Of a stretch of DNA of 64,000 nt, positions 42,678 through 50,922 are shown piece after piece (the stretch's first letter is position 1; the number at the start of each line of letters is the position of its first letter). The notes beneath the pieces were generated by a model. The model worked only from the letters and a program-made list of their open reading frames with translations. It did not search any database and was not told the DNA's origin. Both the position numbers and the translations under genes were made by a program. The stretch comes from Candidatus Kapaibacterium sp. (GTDB lineage Bacteria; Bacteroidota; Ignavibacteria; Kapaibacteriales; UBA4661): assembly GCA_004292595.1 (NCBI GenBank), contig RDXM01000101.1:1-64000 (forward strand), written 5' to 3'.

Positions 42678-44540
42678 ATGGCTGAACATCTTACAAATAC
42701 TGACTCCGAGCAATACATCGTTACCGCCCGCAAATGGCGACCACAGCGTTTTGCCGATGTAGTCGGGCAGGAACACGTTTCGCGGACGCTGCGCAATGCG
42801 GTAGAATCGAAGCGGATTCACCATGCGTATATTTTCAATGGTCCGCGTGGCGTGGGCAAGACGACAACGGCGCGGATTCTGGCGAAAGCGGTGAATTGCG
42901 AAAATCCGAGTGCGGAATTTGAGCCGTGCAACGTGTGTGCGTCCTGCACGGACATCAACACCGGGCGGTCAATGGATGTGATTGAAATTGACGGCGCGTC
43001 CAACAACAGCGTGGACGACATCCGCAAGCTCCGCGAAAATGCGAAGTATCCGCCCGTCAAGGGGCAGTATAAAATGTACATCATTGATGAAATCCATATG
43101 TTGTCGAGTTCGGCGTTCAACGCGCTCTTGAAAACGCTCGAAGAACCGCCTCGCCACTTGCTGTTCGTCTTTGCCACGACCGAGCCGCATAAAATCCCCG
43201 CCACGATTTTAAGCCGTTGTCAGCGATTCGATTTTCGCCGAATGCAGATAGACGAAATTGCCGCACAACTGCGCCACATCTCGCAGCAAGAAGGTGTTTC
43301 GATTGACGATGAAACGCTTGCTATTATTGGCAAAAAGGGCGACGGCTCCATGCGCGACGCACAAAGTATTTTCGACCAAGTGCTGGCATTTTGCGGAAAA
43401 AATGTGGAATATGCTCGCGTGAACGAGGCATTAAACCTCATTGATACGGAATTTTACTTCACGCTGGGGCGGGCTATTCGTGAGCATGATGTGGCGAAAA
43501 TTTTGGAAATTGCCCGCGAAGTATTCATGCGCGGCTACGACCTGCAAGAGTGTCTGCATGGGCTTGCCGAGCATTTTCGCAATTTGCTCACCGTGCTGGC
43601 AACCCAAAGCGCGAGCCTGATTGAGGCTTCCAAGCTGCACCGCGAGCAGTACATGAGCGAATCCACCTACTTCACCCAAGCCGACGTGCTGCAATACATG
43701 ACCATCATCATGAACACCGAGCAGCAGCTTCGCTATGCCCCGCAGCCGCGTCTGCGCTTCGAGTTTGCGCTCGTGCAGATGGCAAAACTTGATTCCGCCG
43801 TGCTTCTCTCAGAACTTCTCGCTGAACTTGCCGAGCTAAAAAAAAAACTCCCTGAACTGAGGGAAGGGATAAAGGAAAAGGGCAAAGGGATAAAGGGGGA
43901 AGAGCAGAAAGAAAAGGATAACGTAGAAAGCTCGTCAATACTTGATTCTTCGCTTGTGGATGTTGCGCCAAATGATGGGCGGGAAGAGCTTTCTACGAAA
44001 CACATTTCATCAGAAAATCTGGTGGAATTAGCAGGAAAAATTCCGCTGCCGCAAGCACCAAAAGCCGCTCCGCGACGCATCACCGCAGCAATCCTGCAAG
44101 CAGAATGGCGCGAGGCACTGGAAGAACACGAAAAGTTGGATGCTGCAATACGAACCTACCTTCAAACACCAGCAATGGTCGGGGTTCAGTGCAACGACGG
44201 CGAACTTATTTTTTCGGTAAAGTCATACCTTATTGCCGATAAATTTGTAGAATGCAAGCAGCACTTGAGCGAGATTCTGAGCGCGGTGCTGGGAGGCGAG
44301 GTGCGTATTCGTGTGCTGGGTGCTTCGGACGGAGGCGGCGCAGCATCTGCTTTCCAAGATTTTGTGCAGAAGAACGACGAAGAAAGCACACCCCCAGAAA
44401 GCGCACCAGAACTTGCTGTGCAGGAACAAAAGCACATTTCTCCTTCGCTGGTAACAACACCTTCCGCCGCAGAACTGTACGAACTTGACCGCGCAATTAT
44501 TGAGCATTTTGGAGCAACGGAAATTCCTGTGCGGACGTAA
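42678..44540 (+). CDS. dnaX: DNA polymerase III subunit gamma/tau
   Basis: A 620-residue clamp-loader ATPase. Walker A is GPRGVGKTT (about residue 54), the zinc module has CNVCASC near 83, Walker B is IIDEIHM (about 135), and SRC with sensor 1 (FATTEPHKIP) follows. Domain III ends near 385. The region after it, about 388-450, is Lys/Glu-rich linker; then a C-terminal tau-like domain (about 455-560: AEWREALEEHEKLD) typical of tau tails. At 43838-43864 an A10 run and hairpin occur at the junction, where slippage would produce a 392-residue gamma-like form. ATG 42678 gives the canonical start, and upstream in-frame codons are not conserved. It is divergent from the M61 gene and convergent with fmt. 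Confidence 0.95.
   Translation: MAEHLTNTDSEQYIVTARKWRPQRFADVVGQEHVSRTLRNAVESKRIHHAYIFNGPRGVGKTTTARILAKAVNCENPSAEFEPCNVCASCTDINTGRSMDVIEIDGASNNSVDDIRKLRENAKYPPVKGQYKMYIIDEIHMLSSSAFNALLKTLEEPPRHLLFVFATTEPHKIPATILSRCQRFDFRRMQIDEIAAQLRHISQQEGVSIDDETLAIIGKKGDGSMRDAQSIFDQVLAFCGKNVEYARVNEALNLIDTEFYFTLGRAIREHDVAKILEIAREVFMRGYDLQECLHGLAEHFRNLLTVLATQSASLIEASKLHREQYMSESTYFTQADVLQYMTIIMNTEQQLRYAPQPRLRFEFALVQMAKLDSAVLLSELLAELAELKKKLPELREGIKEKGKGIKGEEQKEKDNVESSSILDSSLVDVAPNDGREELSTKHISSENLVELAGKIPLPQAPKAAPRRITAAILQAEWREALEEHEKLDAAIRTYLQTPAMVGVQCNDGELIFSVKSYLIADKFVECKQHLSEILSAVLGGEVRIRVLGASDGGGAASAFQDFVQKNDEESTPPESAPELAVQEQKHISPSLVTTPSAAELYELDRAIIEHFGATEIPVRT
43838..43864 (+). promoter_or_regulatory. dnaX: Probable frameshift/slippage site in dnaX
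   Basis: Ten consecutive A (43838-43847; zero frame CTA AAA AAA AAA CTC) are followed one base later by a hairpin, TCCCT (43849-43853) with AGGGA (43860-43864). A -1 shift gives ACT CCC TGA and stops at 43855. A +1 shift gives TCC CTG AAC TGA and stops at 43860. E. coli makes gamma by -1 frameshifting at A AAA AAG plus a hairpin, and Thermus thermophilus by transcriptional slippage at an A run. The placement here, directly after the ATPase/collar domains, is the same. Confidence 0.7.
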
Positions 44541-44573
44541 GAGGAAATCAAAGTATCTAAAAAACTCTGTATT

Positions 44574-44665
44574 AGTGGCACAGACATTCTTGTCTGTGTT
44601 TCTAGCCTGAAGCCCGCATAAAGACTCACAGACAAGCTGAGGAAAGCCATCAGGTCTGTGGCACT
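44574..44665. repeat. 78-bp nested palindromic repeat, copy 5 of 6 (rearranged centre)
   Basis: The left arm AGTGGCACAGACATTCTTGT is intact. The centre differs from other copies (TAGCCTGAAGCCCGCATAAA), and the right arm is broken by an extra 14 bases before AGGTCTGTGGCACT. It lies between the convergent dnaX and fmt genes, where a hairpin could serve both as terminator. Confidence 0.75.
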
Positions 44666-44698
44666 AATGAAGCCAAAACAAGCTACTACGCAGAAAGT

Positions 44699-45649
44699 CT
44701 ATTCTCCACCAAATTTTCCTGCGCTTTCGCCCCGATACCCGCGCAAATACTCGTGTACATCCATCACGCGCTTGCCTTCTGCTTGAATACTGGTTAATTG
44801 CAGCACTCCAGCATCTTCACAGCCGACAAACCATTCTCCGTGCTGAATGCGGAACGCGCCTTGCTCCAAAGGTGGCGTAAAATCGTGCTTCTGTGAGGGA
44901 GCGATTGCACAGCGCAGAATTTTCATTGTCTTACCATCAGGCATTTGCGTCCACGCGCCCGGATGCGGCGACATCCCATGAATGAAGTTCCGAAGCGGCA
45001 TTGCGGCTTTCGACCAATCAATGCGGCAGGTTTCGCGGAAAATTTTCGGAGCTTTTGTCGCTTCGGTATCGTTTTGCGGAAGCGGCGTAATTGCCCCAGA
45101 AGCAAGCATTGAACAGGTTTCTACGGCAAGTTCCGCGCCAAGCGGCATGAGTGCGTCGTGGAGTTCGCCAGCCGTCATGCCGTCCGCAATAGCAATGGTG
45201 CGCGTTCCGAGCATTGCGCCCGTATCAACGCTTTCCGCGAGCAAGAACGACGTAACGCCAGAAACCGCATCACCACTCACGATTGCCCAGTTTATCGGCG
45301 CAGCACCGCGATATTTTGGTAACAAACTTCCGTGAATGTTGAACGCGCCAAGTCGCGCCAGCGTATAGACGTCGCGGGGTAAAATCCGAAACGCGACGAC
45401 GGCTATAATGTCAGGCGCGATTTCGTCCAAAGCTCTGATAAAATCTGGGTCGCGGAGGGATTCTGGCTGCAAAATGGTGGAAATTCCGAGTTCCAATGCG
45501 ACTTTTTTCACGGCGGAGGCTTGCACCTCTAAGCCGCGTCCTTTGGGCTTGTCGGGGACAGTTACGACCGCCGCGATAGGGAATTGCGCATGAATGGCGC
45601 GAAGCGAAGCAACGGCAAAATCGGGCGTTCCCATAAAAACGATGTTCAT
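44699..45649 (-). CDS. fmt: Methionyl-tRNA formyltransferase
   Basis: A 316-residue enzyme that formylates Met-tRNA(fMet) with 10-formyltetrahydrofolate for translation initiation. The N-terminal NIVFMGTPDFAV, the catalytic/folate segment FNIHGSLLPKYRGAAPINWAI (Asn, His and later Asp in AESVDTGAM), and the C-terminal OB-like domain (MSPHPGAWT, then FRIQHGEWFVGCEDAGVLQL) are all present. ATG 45649 gives the canonical start; upstream in-frame codons to 45688 are not family-like. No def (deformylase) gene is adjacent. It converges on dnaX with a repeat copy between them. Confidence 0.95.
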   Translation of the reverse strand: MNIVFMGTPDFAVASLRAIHAQFPIAAVVTVPDKPKGRGLEVQASAVKKVALELGISTILQPESLRDPDFIRALDEIAPDIIAVVAFRILPRDVYTLARLGAFNIHGSLLPKYRGAAPINWAIVSGDAVSGVTSFLLAESVDTGAMLGTRTIAIADGMTAGELHDALMPLGAELAVETCSMLASGAITPLPQNDTEATKAPKIFRETCRIDWSKAAMPLRNFIHGMSPHPGAWTQMPDGKTMKILRCAIAPSQKHDFTPPLEQGAFRIQHGEWFVGCEDAGVLQLTSIQAEGKRVMDVHEYLRGYRGESAGKFGGE

Positions 45650-45678
45650 ATTCACAAAGCAAAACGTAGAGAAAAACA

Positions 45679-45737
45679 GCAAAAGCATTTACCACGAAAG
45701 CGAGATTGGACGCGCTTTTCACGATAAATGCTTTTGC
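45679..45737 (-). terminator. Terminator after the cytochrome c gene
   Basis: A perfect 13-base stem, GCAAAAGCATTTA (45679-45691) with TAAATGCTTTTGC (45725-45737), is reinforced by inner GAAA/TTTC pairing. It is followed on the minus strand by TGTTTTTCTC. It separates the cytochrome gene from fmt. Confidence 0.85.
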
Positions 45738-45764
45738 AAATTACGAATAAGTTGGAACTTCTGC

Positions 45765-46208
45765 TTACTTCTTCCGTGCCGCTTTTACTTCTGCAGCACT
45801 GACCACACCGCCCGGATTGCCCCAGCTATTCAGCACATAAGTAATTGCTGCTGCTGCATCTTCATCGGTGTAATTTTTTGGAAGTGCCACCATTACGCCA
45901 TTGAATTTTTTGCCATTCACAGTAATTTCGCCTTTCAAGCCATTGACCACGCTGCTGATAATTTCTTTTTTGGGTTTGCTTTTGATGTAATCCGAGCCAG
46001 CCAGCGGCGGATACACGGTGGATAAACCCTGACCATTGGCTTGGTGGCAGGTTTGGCAATAGCCTTTATAGACGGTTTCGCCTTTTTTCATCAGTGCCGC
46101 TTTGTCTTGCGCCATTGCGGGCATTGTGGCGAATATCATTGCAAGAGCAAATAACGTCGTAAGCACGCTACAAAGCGGGTTTGCGGGTGTTTGTCTGTTG
46201 GTGTTCAT
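45765..46208 (-). CDS. Small exported c-type cytochrome
   Basis: A 147-residue periplasmic monohaem cytochrome c. The signal peptide is about residues 1-34 (cleavage MPAMAQ), the haem site is CQTCH at residues 51-55 with His as proximal ligand, and a Met in FNGVMVALP is the likely distal ligand. The fold-terminal helix DEDAAAAITYVLNSWGN is typical of class I cytochromes such as those joined to alternative respiratory oxidases. It is an electron carrier between respiratory complexes. No oxidase or reductase gene is adjacent, so the partner is unknown. ATG 46208 is preferred because it begins at a normal signal peptide. Confidence 0.9.
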   Translation of the reverse strand: MNTNRQTPANPLCSVLTTLFALAMIFATMPAMAQDKAALMKKGETVYKGYCQTCHQANGQGLSTVYPPLAGSDYIKSKPKKEIISSVVNGLKGEITVNGKKFNGVMVALPKNYTDEDAAAAITYVLNSWGNPGGVVSAAEVKAARKK

Positions 46209-46329
46209 AGTGAGTATGTGTAGTGAAAAGTGAATAAAAATGCGGTGAAACATGATGTTGTTCGTGAGTTCGTCCTTCGTGATGCATCACTTTTTAGAGC
46301 ATCAATCTTTCTGAAAAGGTTTACGCTCG

Positions 46330-46779
46330 TCAAGAACTTTTGCGCGGCAAACGCACCGCGAGAACCGAACATGGTGCTGTTCGCAAGACTTTTTCGGTGG
46401 TGCTGCCGAAGAGAATATACTCCAAGCCGCGCCGTCCGTGCGTTCCCATGCAGATAATGTTGATGTCGTGGTGTGCGGCATACTCATTCAGCATCAAATC
46501 GGGATGTCCTTGCAAGACACTAATATGCGTTACGCAATCCGTATTTGCAAGTTCTCCCGCCATTTTTTGCAATTTCTTTTCCGATTCTTCCATCGCTTTA
46601 CTCGTCAAGTCCGTCATTGGCAAGCCTTCCCACGCACCGTATTGCGTCATTGGTTCTAAAACATGAACCAAGTGCAAGTGAGCTTTTATCGGGCTTCCAA
46701 GCTCTTTTGCGTATTGCAAAGCGTAGTCCGAATGCTCCGAAAAGTCAATCGGAATCAAGATGTTTTGTATTGGTAACAT
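46330..46779 (-). CDS. Universal stress protein (UspA family)
   Basis: A 149-residue cytoplasmic single-domain Usp. The N-terminal strand is NILIPIDFSEHS, and the ATP-binding signature near the C-terminus is MGTHGRRGLEYILFGSTTEK, with G-x2-G-x9-G-S spacing. It is therefore of the ATP-binding subclass. Family members respond to starvation and oxidative or respiratory stress. It lies upstream of the cytochrome c gene in the same orientation (121-base gap), which may mean shared regulation in respiratory stress; that link is inferred. The upstream 46780-47068 is AT-rich and appears non-coding. Confidence 0.92.
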   Translation of the reverse strand: MLPIQNILIPIDFSEHSDYALQYAKELGSPIKAHLHLVHVLEPMTQYGAWEGLPMTDLTSKAMEESEKKLQKMAGELANTDCVTHISVLQGHPDLMLNEYAAHHDINIICMGTHGRRGLEYILFGSTTEKVLRTAPCSVLAVRLPRKSS

Positions 46780-47068
46780 GGTAATTCAGCGAAAGTTTTA
46801 AGATAAATTACTCTTAATACCAAATTACAACATCTTTGCATAAATGCAAAAGAAAAATAATTCTTACGTGAATATTTTGTCTCAGGCAAGAGGAAAACTT
46901 GTAACGAAGAGGGGTGCAGCATCCTTGCAGGTAAAAAAGCCTGAACACGAGATATTACCGTGCTTTCAAGGGAATATACGTCAAAGTGTAAAAATCAAAA
47001 AACACGTCTGTACACCTGATAAAATCTTGCGTAGAAGCACTTCAAAGAGGATGTATTTTGCATAGTTC
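46780..47068. other. Non-coding interval upstream of uspA-like gene
   Basis: A 289-base AT-rich interval between the cyclase stop and the Usp start. A 73-codon open frame on the plus strand (46844-47065) has no recognisable similarity, and its Lys-rich composition looks like chance. Nothing else is seen. Confidence 0.5.
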
Positions 47069-50000
47069 TTATTTCTTCCGTTCCAAAAGAAAATATGTCG
47101 GCATTACGCCTTTGCCTTTTATCTCTATGCCTCCGCGCTCTTCAAAGAGAAATGTCTCTTTCAACAGCGCATACACTTCGGCGGTGCAATGAATTTTATT
47201 TGCCTCGCCGTGAGATTCCATGCGGCTTGCAGTGTTTACAGTATCGCCCCAAAGGTCGTAGGAAAATTTCTTCTGCCCGATAATTCCTGCCACAACCGGA
47301 CCAGTACTTATGCCGATGCGCACCCGCACGTTTGCTTTCATTGTGTAGCGCAGAATTTCGAGCGTTTGGAGCATTTCGAGTGCCATATCAGCAACGGCTT
47401 CGGCGTGGTGTTCGTGCGGATTGGGAACGCCGCCGACAATCATGTACGCATCGCCAATGGTCTTGATTTTTTCGAGTTTGTAGCGTTCCGAGAAAATATC
47501 AAACGCGGAAAAAATCGTATTCAAAATATCAACAACTTCTTCTGGAGACCGCTCTGCTGCTAGTTCGGTGAATCCAACAATATCGGCAAACAAAACGCTG
47601 ACGTTCTCAAACCGCTCGGCAATCGTGCTTTCGCCTGCTTTCAAGCGCTCGGCAATTTTCGGCGGCAAGACGTTCAAAAGCAACGCATCGGTTTTTTCGC
47701 GTTCTTTCTCAATTTCCAAATTCTTTTCCTGCAACGTAGCATTTGCCAGTTCGGTTTCGCGGCTTTGTTCGTCGAGCAATTCCACCTGACGCTGGATTTC
47801 TTCATTCGCCGTCTGTAATTGCGCATAGCTTTCGCGCAGCTCTACGGTGCGCTTATTTACTTGTTCTTCGAGTGTTTGTGTGCGAAGTTTCAGGAGGCGC
47901 ACCCGCGCTCGGTATCCCGCCACAATCAGCAATGCACCCATGACACCCACGCCAAGCCGAAACCACCATCGTTGCCAAAAAGGTGGCGTAACGATAACAC
48001 GTAATGCCCGCCCTTCGGTGTTCCACACGCCATCGTTATTGCTGGCTTTCACGCGAAAAACGTAGTCGCCGCCTTCTAAATTCGTATAACGCACTTCGTG
48101 GCGCGAACCAGCCTGAATCCACTTCGTATCAAAGCCTTCGAGCATATATTTGAAGCGGTTTTTGTCGCTTTGCACAAAACTGAGTGCGGAAAATTCGAGC
48201 GAGAAAAAATTATCTTTGTAGGAAATACACAGCGTGTCGAGCAAGGAAATATCGCGCTCCAAGCGCACTTCTTCGCCAAATCGTTTGAAGGAGGTTATCA
48301 CAACTGGCGGAATAAAGCTATTTTCCTTGATGCTATCGGGATAAAACTCGTTCACGCCTTGAATGCCGCCAAAATACACACGCCCATCTGCACCGCGTGT
48401 GTACGCGCCTGCATTGAACTCGTTGTTTTGCAAACCGTCGCGCCAATCGTAGTTTTTGAACTTTGTCAATGCCGTGCTGTTCGGCATAAAGCGCGATAAA
48501 CCTTGATGCGTACTCATCCAGAGCGCACCACGCTCATCCTCGACGATTCCATAGACAACATTATTTGCCAAACCCTGCTCTTCTTTCCACGTGTAAAATT
48601 CGACAGAATCAGCTTTACCGCGTGTGTTTGCATCGAGAGTACGTGTATTGAGTTTGCACAAACCGCCGCCTTGTGTGCCAATCCACAAGACGTGATTGCG
48701 GTCGCAGTGGAGGCTAAAAATTGCATCATAACTCAAGGTTTTTGGGCGTTCATCGTCGTGGCGGAACACTCGCCACGCCTTGCTATTGTTTGATTCTGAG
48801 GGATGGAATCGGCACAAGCCGCCGCCGCGCGTTCCCAGCCAAAGATTTCCTACGCTGTCTTCGGCGATTGCTCGCACGGTATTATGCGACAAGCCAGAAT
48901 TGTATGTGGTGAAATGCCCAGTAAATATGCCCTTTTGCGGGTTAAATCGTCGTAGTCCGCCGCCGAGCGTTCCCAGCCAAAGGTCGCCTTGTGCGCTTTC
49001 GTGCAGTGTAAAAATGCGGTTTTCGTTGGTGCGAATATTCGCTGGAAAAGCCGTTGGCGCGGTTTCACTTTCGGCAGTGGCATAGCTTGTAAAGCGCATT
49101 GTTGCTGGGTTGAGCTTGAACAAACCTTTTGCCGAGCCAATCCAGAGCATTCCGTCGCGGGTTTGGCGAATGGCATAGATGAAGAAATTATCGTTGTTTT
49201 CTGGGCTTGCCGCTTGCCCAAGTCGCGGGAAGCGTTCCACCGCGCCATTTGTGCGGTTCATGCGCACCAGACCGCTTTCTGTGCCAATCCAGAGAATGCC
49301 TTGTTTGTCCTCCGAGAGTGCGTACACGCCGTTGAGGGTGATATTGCTGGGATTGAGCGCGTCGCAGAGATAAGCGCGAAAGGCGCGAGAGGCATCGGAG
49401 CAAACATTCAAGCCATTACCAAATGTGCCAACCCAAAACGCACCCGAGCGGTCTTGAAAAAAAGCAAAGACAATATTCCCGCTCACGCTGCGTGGGTTCG
49501 CGCCTTCGTAGCGATAAGCGCGGAATCTTCCTTGCGCTTTGTCGAAAACCAACGCGCCATTGCCCTGCGTTCCCACCCAAATATTGCCCATGCCATCGGC
49601 GGTAACGACGCGAAGATTATTATCCACCATGCCGTGTTTGCGGGAGTGTTTTTCCTCAAAGCGTTCCATGATGCGGGATTGCGCTTGGAGGCGGTTCAGT
49701 CCGTGCGCACTGGTGGCAATCCACAAGGTTCGGTCGGCTTCTTGGTAGAGAGAAATAACATCGTTCCCGCTCAAGGTCGAGGAATCAAGCGGGTTGTGGC
49801 GGAATGCTTGCACAATGCTTGCTGTACGCGGATTCCACAAGAGCAAGCCTTTATCAGTGCCGATCCAGAGCAATCCGCTTGCGTCGTTGATGAGTGCGGT
49901 AATGTTTGTGCCAGCGAGAAAGCGCGTACACACGCCCGTTTGCGCATTCAGCAGATTCAAGCCGTCTTCGGTGCCAACCCAGAGCCTTTTTTCAGTGTCT

Positions 50001-50584
50001 TCGGCAAAGGAGGTAACAAAATTATGGCTCAAACTCTGCGCGTTATCTGCTTTGTGCTTGAAGTGTGTGAAGGTGCTTTGTATGGGGTTGTAGCGATTCA
50101 ATCCGCCATCGCGTGTACCAATCCAAAGTGTGCCTTGGCTGTCGGAAAAGAGTTTAATAACAAAATTATCAGACAAGGACGTTCTATCGCCAGCAATACG
50201 TCGAAAAATCTTGAACGTAGAGCCGTCGTAGCGATTGAGTCCGTCGGCAGTTGCCACCCAAAGAAAACCCGCGCGGTCCTGCGCAATCGAATACACATTT
50301 GGTTGCGATAGTCCCTGCTCAACGGAAATATGCTGAAAGGACAAATCCCCGCCAAGCCTCGTTGTTACTTGCCTTTGGCGAGTTGTTGTTGTATTGTTGG
50401 GCAAGGATACGTGTTCAGTTTGATTCTGTCCATGAAGAGACGTGCGCAAGAAAAAAGAAGCAAGGAGAATCAGTATGCTGGATTGGAAGGTCAGCAGCCA
50501 TGAGCGTTTTCGGGCATATCGCCCCAGCGATTGCTGCATCTGTTTTCGTATTTCCGTTGGAAGTATGTCTGCCGTATGTGCCAT
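47069..50584 (-). CDS. Two-component-propeller sensor fused to class III adenylate cyclase
   Basis: A membrane protein of about 1171 residues. After an N-terminal signal/anchor (LLTFQSSILILLASFFL) come many Reg_prop repeats (about residues 70-750; units such as LWIGTRDGGLNRYNP), forming one or two periplasmic beta-propellers. A Y_Y_Y domain follows (about 765-845; YTNLEGGDYVFRVKASNNDG), then a TM span (about 853-875), a coiled coil (about 880-975, with LDEQSRETELAN) and a class III cyclase domain (about 980-1171). Metal-binding Asp residues are in LFADIVGFTE and IGDAYM. Lys in EKIKTIGD and Asp in YDLWGD indicate ATP rather than GTP; the transition-state Asn/Arg are in NTASRME. So a ligand in the periplasm probably controls cAMP synthesis. 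ATG 50629 is an alternative start. Confidence 0.88.
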   Translation of the reverse strand: MAHTADILPTEIRKQMQQSLGRYARKRSWLLTFQSSILILLASFFLRTSLHGQNQTEHVSLPNNTTTTRQRQVTTRLGGDLSFQHISVEQGLSQPNVYSIAQDRAGFLWVATADGLNRYDGSTFKIFRRIAGDRTSLSDNFVIKLFSDSQGTLWIGTRDGGLNRYNPIQSTFTHFKHKADNAQSLSHNFVTSFAEDTEKRLWVGTEDGLNLLNAQTGVCTRFLAGTNITALINDASGLLWIGTDKGLLLWNPRTASIVQAFRHNPLDSSTLSGNDVISLYQEADRTLWIATSAHGLNRLQAQSRIMERFEEKHSRKHGMVDNNLRVVTADGMGNIWVGTQGNGALVFDKAQGRFRAYRYEGANPRSVSGNIVFAFFQDRSGAFWVGTFGNGLNVCSDASRAFRAYLCDALNPSNITLNGVYALSEDKQGILWIGTESGLVRMNRTNGAVERFPRLGQAASPENNDNFFIYAIRQTRDGMLWIGSAKGLFKLNPATMRFTSYATAESETAPTAFPANIRTNENRIFTLHESAQGDLWLGTLGGGLRRFNPQKGIFTGHFTTYNSGLSHNTVRAIAEDSVGNLWLGTRGGGLCRFHPSESNNSKAWRVFRHDDERPKTLSYDAIFSLHCDRNHVLWIGTQGGGLCKLNTRTLDANTRGKADSVEFYTWKEEQGLANNVVYGIVEDERGALWMSTHQGLSRFMPNSTALTKFKNYDWRDGLQNNEFNAGAYTRGADGRVYFGGIQGVNEFYPDSIKENSFIPPVVITSFKRFGEEVRLERDISLLDTLCISYKDNFFSLEFSALSFVQSDKNRFKYMLEGFDTKWIQAGSRHEVRYTNLEGGDYVFRVKASNNDGVWNTEGRALRVIVTPPFWQRWWFRLGVGVMGALLIVAGYRARVRLLKLRTQTLEEQVNKRTVELRESYAQLQTANEEIQRQVELLDEQSRETELANATLQEKNLEIEKEREKTDALLLNVLPPKIAERLKAGESTIAERFENVSVLFADIVGFTELAAERSPEEVVDILNTIFSAFDIFSERYKLEKIKTIGDAYMIVGGVPNPHEHHAEAVADMALEMLQTLEILRYTMKANVRVRIGISTGPVVAGIIGQKKFSYDLWGDTVNTASRMESHGEANKIHCTAEVYALLKETFLFEERGGIEIKGKGVMPTYFLLERKK

Positions 50585-50922
50585 GAAAAATACCTTCAAG
50601 AACCTCTGCGCACTGTGGGAGACGTGCATTGCGTTCGGTGTGGTTGGGTGTCGAAGTGAATGCGCTGCTTATGCTACCACAGGAGACGTATCTCGCACCA
50701 ATATCAATCGTGCGTTCAAGGAGGTTCGTGTCATCAAAAGGAGGGCGTTCACAATATGTTTCATGTTTATTGCGCGGCACAGCCATTCTCTTTTGTGCGA
50801 GACATTCCGTCGTAGTAGAGACAAGGCTTGCCTTGTCTCTACGTTCCAGTCATCAAACATCTACGTGTCTTGTCCGTCCTCAAGAGCTGGGATGCAGATA
50901 TTGCCGTGCGCACAACAGCAAT
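50585..50922. other. Interval between cyclase and nuoL
   Basis: It contains the third copy of the GTAGAGACAAGGC hairpin (50815-50842). Nothing else is recognisable apart from the possible extended N-terminus of the cyclase gene (to 50629). Confidence 0.55.
50815..50842. repeat. GTAGAGACAAGGC hairpin repeat, copy C
   Basis: A perfect 13-base palindrome, GTAGAGACAAGGC-TT-GCCTTGTCTCTAC. It is the cleanest copy of the family found at 4463-4508 and 4537-4581, without their ATATTCTGGCGAC leader, although CCGTCGTA precedes it. It lies downstream of nuoL on the minus strand and could terminate it. Confidence 0.8.

Noticed and set aside
46844-47065. Possible 73-residue small protein upstream of the Usp gene
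   Set aside because: No similarity or ribosome-binding site; composition is consistent with a chance frame.
48989-50311. 440-codon plus-strand open frame opposite the cyclase gene
   Set aside because: The minus strand encodes clear Reg_prop repeats over the same region. The repeat periodicity keeps the opposite frame open.
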